This document shows positions 56,822-64,000 of a DNA stretch of 64,000 bases, piece by piece. The position numbers were made by a program, and so were the translations under genes. The stretch spans positions 51,882,846 through 51,946,845 of the forward strand of contig OY979716.1 in the NCBI GenBank assembly GCA_963855995.1. Direction: 5' to 3'. Source of the stretch: Muricea muricata (lineage: Eukaryota; Cnidaria; Anthozoa; Malacalcyonacea; Plexauridae). The stretch's first letter is position 1; every line of letters begins with the position of its first letter. The notes beneath the pieces were generated by a model. It was not told the DNA's origin. It ran no database searches and saw only the letters and a list, made by a program, of their open reading frames with translations.

Positions 56822-58690
56822 ATGTGTTTATCAAGGCTTCTTACTACGCAAAATAAGCCGGTGGTCGTGTGGTCAAAAACTACATTAAATAATATCCTGT
56901 TACAAGGAGACAGCATGTATTTAGAAGCTTTAAAAAGTGGATTAATAGTACCAGACCCAGGGGTAGACCCTTTGTCTATAAATAACTTACCAACAGCCGT
57001 TCATGTTACATGTGATACCAACATAATCGATTACTTTTCTTACGAGATATGTCATTCTGTGATGGACACATTTGTCAATCATATTGGGGACATAAAGCCC
57101 ACTGATGCACAAATTATTATTGATCCACCCATTGTGCTGGAGCCCATTGAGGCACAAACTATAATTAATCCACCCATTGTGGCAGAGCCCATTGAGGCAC
57201 AAACTGTTATTGATCCACCCATTGTGGCGGAGCCCTTTGAGGGACAGACTTTCGTTACTAACTTGCCTGATTGGGAACAAAATGAAAGCCAAATTTGGTT
57301 AATAAACTATGGAAAAGAGCTTCAAGGTCATGTTATAAGTGACCAAGAAATTAAGTCTCACTATTATAACATTCATACAGCACTTGTGAATACTTTCTTG
57401 AATGTTAGTTATGCTATTTTGATATTAGAGGGGTATATGATGGCCTTAATTAAGCAAACCGAACATTTCTATTTATGTGACTCACACGCTAGAGACTTAC
57501 ATGGCATGCCCGATCCAAATGGCACTGCTGTTGTTATGAAACCCAAAAGCACCCTAGACTTAGAGCAATATTTGTATTCTGTTTCAACGGAACTACATAC
57601 CAACTTGTTCGAAATTGTGCCGCTGCAGTTAAATAAACATACAGCTTCCAAAACAATAGCTAAATGTGATAAAGAATACCAGAAGGGACTAAAATTGCTA
57701 GCCTTCGAAAGGTTGTTGACTATAAAAAGAGAAGGCAGTCAGAGGAAACTAACAGCAAGAAACAAAGTAAACTTAAAAAACATAGAAAGTCTAAAAAAAG
57801 GAGACATTCTCAACAAACTGAAAGTCAGAGACAAATAAGACTAAAAAAGGATAGAGAGTTTAAAAAACGAAAGCAGTCTGAAGAAACTGAAAGACAAATA
57901 AGACTAGAGAAAAATAGACTTTGTCAAAAAGAAAGCCACACAAAAAGTGTGTCACAACCACACAGTGAATTAAACCAACAGGATTACTTAAGTACATTTG
58001 ACATCCACAATAATGGTGGAATTGAAGATCAATGTTGGGCAAATGCTAACATGAATAGGTTTCACAGGTCTGTAGAATACATTGTTAGTCAATGTTCAGT
58101 ATGTAAGGAGGCATGGCCTTTAAAAGCTAAACCAAGATCACCTTATGTGTGTTCTCATTGCTCCAGGAATAAAAAAATTCCTAACAAATTTTCATCTGAA
58201 AATTTTATGATACCATCTTGTGTGCCAAATGAATTACAAAATTTAACTCAAATTGAGGAAATGTTAATTGCTCGTGCATTGCCAATCATGAGAGTTTATA
58301 TTAAACCTGGAGGGCAACAAGGCTATTCAGGGCATTGTATCAACTTACCACAAAATGTCACTGAGCTTACAACATCTTTGCCAAGATACCCCAAAGACTT
58401 GGCAGTAATAATTGTCAAGGTTAAAGGTAGAGACAATACCTTCAAAGATGTGACAGTGCAAAAACAGCAAGTGCACAGTGCCTTAGTTTTGCTGATCAAC
58501 AATAATCCACATTATGCAGGTTTGACAATTAATACTAATGCACTAAATTCATTACCTGACAATGGTGTGCCAGCAGACCTTTTGACTATTGGACTGACAG
58601 TGATTTAGTTTCGAATGATAATTGTTATCCTGATGTAGGTCCTACTGATAATCAATCAGAGGATATTGTTCATAATTGTATTGGGATTGT
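56822..58690 (+). pseudogene. Helitron-type polyprotein fragment (protease-like region and DUF6570)
   Basis: Frame 1 (56822-57838, true start not visible) reads LLQGDSMYLEALKSGLIVPD, LPTAVHVTCDTNIIDY and a 45-bp tandem repeat. It continues with SYAILILEGYMMALIKQ, FYLCDSHARDLHGMPDPNGT and AVVMKPKSTLDLEQYLYSV. The DSHxRD...GxPxxxGTAVxMxF block is the C-terminal part of the cysteine-protease-like domain found ahead of Helitron Rep/helicase regions. A Lys/Arg linker repeats (ETERQIRL twice). Frame 2 (to 58608) reads ECSVCKEAW-type [20 protein letters not shown], then [31 protein letters not shown] and [18 protein letters not shown], which is DUF6570. A last frame change near 58590 continues [20 protein letters not shown]. 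The Rep (HUH) and PIF1 helicase parts are missing, so this is a fragment of a rolling-circle element. Confidence 0.75.
57107..57241 (+). repeat. 45-bp coding minisatellite, three units
   Basis: Three in-frame 15-residue units of the type AQTIINPPIVAEPIE (variants at positions 3, 4, 6, 11 and 14). They lie between two conserved parts of the Helitron protein and look like a flexible, variable linker. Confidence 0.9.
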
Positions 58691-58901
58691 CCTTCACTAC
58701 CAGTTTTAACGCGCATAAACTTTTAATAATTTTTCACAAAACCGTGCGAACCGTGCGATAAAACACTGTGGTAGATTACAACATAAACGTTTTTCATACG
58801 TACACAGTTCGTTCACTCGCCTTCTTCCTAATGTCACCGCCGGCTCATAATATACAACTTATACTTTATGTAGCAAAATTAAATCGTATCGAAACACTTA
58901 A

Positions 58902-59295
58902 GGTGGCTTGATAGTCTAACTCATAGCACATAATACTTCTTTCGCCATAGAATCTTTTACAGTGCGCGTGTAAAGCTTAGTTTAGTTCATTGCATAGCTC
59001 TGCTGGTTGTCTTCATTATTGGAAAAGTTTTATACTCCTACCGTTCGTATGTCCAGAGATATTGTTGTCATAGGTAAGGTGTGGAGTTTATGCAAATGAA
59101 CTTATAATTAGAAACGAGTTCCAACAAGAAACGTGATTTCTATGTTCAAGCAAACTTTTAAGAAATTCTTTTTTAAATACAGCAAACAGTGCTATAGAGC
59201 TGTGCAATGGACTAAAATGAAGCTCAAGCATTCGCGACAAAACATTTAATCGTAGAGACATAAAATTTCTAATGAATTCTGACTATCGAGCCACC
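58902..59295. mobile_element. TTAA-flanked MITE, 394 bp
   Basis: Ends GGTGGCTTGATAGTC and GACTATCGAGCCACC are inverted (one difference in 15) and each is directly next to TTAA (58898-58901 and 59296-59299). No coding. The TTAA duplication points to mobilisation by a piggyBac- or Kolobok-type transposase. Its ends differ from those of the 6.91 kb element, so it is a different family. Confidence 0.85.
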
Positions 59296-59393
59296 TTAAT
59301 AGTTATACCGACACACGGGGAGGATGGGGTCGATACGATATACTTTCAACAAAACAACAATGTGAACATAAGTTTGTTCAAAGGTTCAGTTCT

Positions 59394-62300
59394 TTACTCT
59401 GTTTCTTCCTTGTCCTCGTCTGCTTCTACTGGTACCAACAACGCTAGACGTTGAACACTTCGAGAAACCGTGACTGCTTCGCCGATTCCGTAACACGAGC
59501 GATCTTTTCCAACGTGGAAATTCTTATATTTCACAATAACACGACGAACTTTCCCATACTCATCAGGAAATACTTCTTGCACGAGTCCCAGTTGATAGTT
59601 TCCTCGCAACACATTGTTGTCCGCAACGATTACAACATCTCCTGGACGTTAATCTCTAGTGTTGACATCCCACTTTCGACGAACGACTAACGTAGGGGCG
59701 TACAGCTGCACCCACTTCTCCCAAAAATCTTCAACCGCGGCTTGCACTAGATGGTATCTCGTCGTTGGATGCTTACTGTACGTGTAGGGCTGCCAATTTC
59801 CAGGGTTCCTAGCTGTTGAACATCCTAATAGCAGACTGTTCGGCGTAAGAACATTTAGATCTGAATTGCAGGAAGGTAAAGTTCCGATAGGTCTTTCGTT
59901 AATGAGATTAGCAGCTTCTGTGCACACGGTCAGAAACTGTGAAACATGGCCACGGTGAGTCGTCGTTTGCCAACAGCATAAGCAATCGCTCTTTTAGCTG
60001 CTTTTACGAGGGACTCGACTGCCCCCAGGTGCCAGGGGCTGTCTGCAGATCCAAATACCCACGTTAGACCGTTTTCTACCCCCTTGTGTAACTTACTGCG
60101 ATCGATCTTCTCCCAATGTTCCTTGAGCTCTCTTTCGGCTCCAATTAATTGTGAACCTGGATCACTGTAGATGTATTGAGGCCAACCATGGATACTTGCA
60201 AATCTGTTAAGTGCCATGAGAAAGGAGCTTGTATCGTAGCTTCTATATGTACTGCTCGTGACACCAAATCTGTGAAAATGGCGCCGTACGCTTTCCCGCT
60301 AGTTCGTTTCTGGATTTCGCTGCGAACAACGTATGGCCCAAATAAATCAACCATAGTGTTCGTGAACGGGGGTGCTGGCTTGAGTCGCGCTTCAGGCAAC
60401 CGTCCCATCTCTTGCTTCCCCAATTTGACGTTTCTCAGCTTACAAAGTTGACATTTAGCTTTAACGGATTGTGCAATTTTGCTGCCATGAGCGACCCAAT
60501 ATTTTTGTCTGAAACGTGCTAAAGTGGCATCTCGTCCCCTGTGTCCACAATGTCTGTGCGCCCGTTCCATGAATAATCGTGAGACTGGATGACGAGTTGG
60601 TAGTAATTTCTGAAGCGACGCGTCCGGGGTCATGGATTCCGGTTCTTCAAATGTTGACCAATCACGAAATGTCCACTCTCGTCTTTTCCAGGGTTTAATG
60701 ATGCATAGCGACCACCCTTTCGTCCTTTGTGATCCGTCTTCACCAGCTCTTCTTCGAGCGTTTCCTGGACGTCTTTTACCACGAAATCCTCCGCTTCTCT
60801 GAGTAGTTGCGGCGTGATATGTAAAGTGTTTCCACCACGAAACGACTTGTGTTTGGCGACGCTGAGTAGTCTTGCTATGACCCATATTATCTTGTCAACG
60901 TTACTGAACTTCGCATAATCGATGAAAGGTACTTTGGACTTGGATGCCATGGTGCAGCGGAGCTTCTTTTCTCCTGGTAGGATTTCACTCTTCTGACTTC
61001 CAAACTTTAACCCCCAGGATTCGATTGGTTGATACAAAATAGGAGGTCCTTTCCACCAGTCGGAGTTTTCGCCTAATTCATCCGAATCTCGACCACGCGT
61101 GAGCCAGTCTGCCGTGTTGTTCTGCCCGGACATCCATGCCCAGCAGGAGAGATCACCATCGGTGGCAGCTTGGATTCTGCCAACCCTCACGCCTTCATAG
61201 ACCTTGAAACGAGTGCTGGTCTTGTTGATCATGCTTAGAACAGTCTCAGAGTCGACCAACTGAAGAACTCTTTCGAAATCAAATCGTATCTCTGCTTCAA
61301 TAACCTTTCTTCCGCGCTTCGATAGCACTGCAGCATTAAGTTCCATTTGCGGAGTGGACAATTTGTTCAGAGGAGCGATTCGGCATTTCGCCATGATCAA
61401 TCGACACCAATATGTTCCGTCTTGTAATAACCATCTGATATATGCTGCAAATCCGTATGCCAGGTCGCTTGCGTCACTGAGGATGAGCCACGGGCGACCG
61501 TTAGCATTGTTTGGTCGTAAACAACGCGGGAATCGCAACTGCTCAAGTCGAAACAGCGTGATGAAAAATTGGTTCCACTTTACTTTGACATCCGGTGGGA
61601 GTGGCGTGTCCCAATCAATCTTTCGAGACCAGACTTCGCATAAATATACCTTCGCTAGTAACGTAAATGGACACACAAGGCCGAGTGGGTCGTAGATCTT
61701 CATCACCTGCTCAAGAACAGTTCGTTTCGTCAAGAATTCCGGTAGCACTTTGGGCAGATCGGTTACATTCAAATCCGGGCCCGTACGAACTCCACGCCTC
61801 TTCTTACTGAAGTTTAACGTTACTTCATACAATATGAAATCTTTCTCAGGATCCCATGCTAGACCAAGAACTCTTACGCTAGACTCAGTTCCTTTAAGTA
61901 GGCTTAAGGATTTAGTTTCATCTGCTCTGTCAACGTGAACTTCCTGTTGACCAAGACTGATGCGCAAACCTCTTTCTCCACTCAACTGCCAGCATTTTAC
62001 AGTAAATCCGCCTTTCGCTAGCATGTTTTCTACTTCTTTCGCGACCTGAACAGCATCACTCACTGATGGCCTCGAGTCGATGAGATCGTCTACATAGCTG
62101 GATTTCTTTAACAATTTCGCTGCTTCAGGGCTGTCTTTCTCGAACCGGTTGGCCGTCTTGTAGATTGCTTCGGTACTTATCGCTGGCGCGGGGGTATCAC
62201 CCATATTAACACGTTCCATTATGTAGACATCCGGCGGGCGATTAACTTCAAGATCTCTCCAGAGAAAGCGATGACAATGTTTCTCCAAATCCTTGAGGTA

Positions 62301-62972
62301 AACCGAGTTGAACATCTTTCGAATATCACCTACCAGCGCCACAGCCTCTTCTTGCCAACGTAACAGAATTCCTATAAGGTTGTTCATATAGCAATCAGGA
62401 CCTTTGGCCAAACAGGAGTTCAAGGAAACCCCTTGGTAGACCTGGCTGGAGTTAAATACAATGTGAACAGGTGTCGAGTTCGACTTTGGGTTCACCACAG
62501 CCAGATGAGATATATAGAAAAATGGACCATTCCATTCTTGCAATTCCATAGCCGTGAGAGGACGTGCAACTTCTCGTTGAACCATATCTTCCATCTGTTT
62601 CTTATACGTATGTGCCCAAACTTCGTCTTTCAGCAGAGTACACTCCGTCTTTTCCAATGTTCTTAAGGCAGCGTTGTAATTATCAGGTAGACTTTTCGGG
62701 TCTCTGACCCAAGGATAACTGGTTATCCAGCACTGATTGGATTCAGCATAATCCAAATTTTCACGAATAATTCTCAACTCTTGCTCCTCTTTAAACGAGT
62801 ATGTGTGCCCCGCGATCGGACACTTACCGCAGCGAAAGCCACCGCAACGGGGAGTGGTTTCCGTACCCAGTTCTTCGCCAACAATGAACTTATCGACTTT
62901 CTCTCGACTTTCCTTAAACAGGTGGACACTTCTCGTCACGTTGGGGACTCTTGGCCGCGTACAGCTAGGCAC
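59394..62972 (-). pseudogene. BEL/Pao pol: RT, RNase H, integrase
   Basis: From 62972 a 780-codon frame reads HRFLWRDLEVNRPPDVYIME and GDTPAPAISTEAIYKTANRF, with KSSYVDDLIDSRPS (about 62.09 kb, RT catalytic DD). Then FLTKRTVLEQVMKIYDPLGL, WLILSDASDLAYGFAAYIRW (RNase H first Asp) and TPQMELNAAVLSKRGRKVIE follow. The frame slips near 60.65 kb into a 246-codon frame with MERAHRHCGHRGRDATLARF and KCQLCK (integrase HHCC zinc domain) and FTNTMVDLFGPYVVRSEIQK (catalytic Asp 1). Further slips lead to QYIYSDPGSQLIGAE (Asp 2), HLGAVESLVKAAKRA (catalytic Glu), NERPIGTLPS and the C-terminal GLVQEVFPDEYGKVRRVIV block ending at 59394. All integrase and RT catalytic residues are visible. Three or more frame breaks and the stop at 59647-59649 make this copy defective but not old. 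Confidence 0.88.
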
Positions 62973-62989
62973 CGTTGTGGAGGGGTCAG

Positions 62990-64000
62990 CAGGAACTGAG
63001 GGTGTGATTCGAGATGGACTCTATACGTTTGTACTTTAACCCTTACATCGTGGATCACCTTTGCAAGATTCGAATCAGGTTTAGTTCCTTCAAAAAGTTC
63101 AGGGTGGGTTCCTTGTATACACCTTGTGTGCGAGCTCCTAGTTCGCCACTCATAATACTAAGATGGTCTCCACACCGAGCTTCCTCTCGCTTGGGATGCA
63201 ACCCGAAGTAGTCACATCCGAGCAGAACATCAACGTAATTCGACTTCCTTTGAAGCGACTTGGGTTCATATTCAGGGAATAACTTTGTCCAACTTATTGA
63301 CTGGTCCAGTGATTCGTTCCATTCCGTAAGCTGTGATTGTTACCTTTTTTCCAGAGTTTGTGGGTATGGAGAATTCGTACTGTTGAGTGTGGTGGGTCTG
63401 TTCAACATTTCCCATGGTGGTGATGTCAAGTGTAACTTTCCCAAGTTTCTTAGCCTTTATTCTTTCAGCCGCTCGGTGCATTATGTATGTGGCGTTTGAA
63501 CCACTATCGCAGAAAACTGTCACGGTCTTATTAGTTCCACACACCGCTGCTTGGTAGATCGAGTAGAGGGATACAGCATCACTTTGCAAAACATGAGTTT
63601 CCTTTCGTGTTGTCTTATCTTCATCGCCCTCTTTCTTCTCAGGCCTTTTCTGCTCACATAGCGACTGATGGTGCTGACTATTTCCACACGGGCAGTGATC
63701 TTTCTTGGAGCAATCTCGCCTTCGGTGATTACCAAAACAACGAAAGCATGCGTTCGCTTGTTTTAACAGTTCATACTTCTCCTTAACAGACAGTTTATGA
63801 AACTCCTTGCATTCTTCGGTAGTATGATTGATGACATATTTTCTGTGTGAAGGATAAGCACATTTATAATATTTCTTGGTTCCTTGGTTCTTGGCATGAA
63901 AGGTGTTTCTCTTTTTCCTTCGTGGTTGGGCTTCTGCCATACGCGCAACAGCTTCCCTCTCACCTTCCAAGAACTTCATGAAGGGAACGAAAGGATGCAC
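62990..64000 (-). pseudogene. BEL/Pao gag C-terminus and aspartic protease
   Basis: Open at the window edge. The basic segment (AEAQPRRKKRNTFHAKNQ) is followed by FRCFGNHRRRDCSKKDHCP and CGNSQHHQSLC, two closely spaced zinc knuckles for RNA binding. Then a protease part, AAVCGTNKTVTVFCDSGSNA, with the catalytic DSG near 63503. The 242-codon frame stops at about 63272. In another frame YVDVLLGCDYFGLHPKREEA and GELGARTQGVYKEPTLNFL (63.24-63.1 kb) continue as the DUF1758-type protease C-terminal region up to the pol frame. Protease would cut the Gag-Pol precursor inside the particle. Confidence 0.85.

Larger units (their letters stand above)
59394..64000 (-). mobile_element. BEL/Pao LTR retrotransposon, runs off the window
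   Basis: A minus-strand order of zinc knuckles, aspartic protease, RT, RNase H, integrase and a C-terminal chromatin-binding-like block, as in BEL/Pao. The 5' end (gag start, 5' LTR) is beyond 64000. No 3' LTR is obvious between the pol end and the MITE at 58902-59295; the LTR may be short, decayed or missing. Confidence 0.88.

Noticed and set aside
58690-59394. BEL/Pao 3' LTR
   Set aside because: No TG...CA-bounded repeat or polypurine tract that I could defend; the stretch is mostly a TTAA-flanked MITE.
60176-61938. Several plus-strand frames of 60-113 codons
   Set aside because: Antisense to the BEL/Pao pol frame.

Overview
This window looks like AT-rich eukaryotic (metazoan) DNA built almost entirely from mobile elements, many inserted inside one another. 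There are no bacterial-style operons. Several broken genes keep GT-AG introns, and most coding stretches carry stops and frameshifts. The mix of families (piggyBac, Crypton-like recombinase, BEL/Pao, Gypsy, Penelope with GIY-YIG, a LINE, Helitron-type polyprotein, MULE-like, hAT, and several large unnamed transposase-like families) is what I know from cnidarian genomes such as corals, anemones and hydrozoans. A cnidarian source is an inference from remembered families; no search was run.

Layout. 0-4.6 kb: two decayed DUF6589-like copies, a RecQ-like helicase relic (minus) and a Gypsy integrase relic. The Gypsy relic is split by a ~0.57 kb TIR insert that carries spliceable exons of a P2RX7-C-like Cys domain and is flanked by a direct repeat of at least 9 bp. 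5.86-10.09 kb: a piggyBac-family element with its right end duplicated in tandem. 10.7-15.3 kb: a decayed PIN-like multi-frame gene, followed by three short non-autonomous elements packed within 1.9 kb; one of these is an internally deleted derivative of the piggyBac element. 17.3-27.3 kb: relics of an HTH/integrase gene, a SAP+SWIM gene, a TA-flanked TIR element, a Gypsy pol, a DDE-type family, a MULE-like transposase gene and an alpha-kinase gene. 29-32.8 kb: a Crypton-like tyrosine recombinase relic and a 5'-truncated LINE.

33.86-47.21 kb: the most striking structure. Matching ~28 bp terminal inverted repeats and an identical 9-bp flanking direct repeat define one 13.35 kb DNA element. It contains a multi-exon minus-strand gene (Cys-rich N-terminus, long central region, possible cysteine-protease-like C-terminus) and possible plus-strand exons converging on it. 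Nested inside are a Penelope-like element in a TA microsatellite, a 929 bp hAT-type element and a 203 bp hAT-type MITE.

47.8-56.5 kb: a minus-strand transposase-like gene cut at a TTAA by a 6.91 kb element with ~950 bp terminal inverted repeats. That element carries a decayed multi-domain gene with an RNase H-fold-like core. 56.8-58.7 kb: a Helitron-type polyprotein fragment with a 45-bp minisatellite. 58.9-59.3 kb: a TTAA-flanked MITE. 59.4-64 kb: a BEL/Pao retrotransposon on the minus strand, running off the window.

I see no single-copy host gene I would defend, no tRNA or rRNA, and no CRISPR array. The genes do not form a pathway; they are the machinery, mostly broken, of independent elements. 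Their nesting gives a relative order of insertion.
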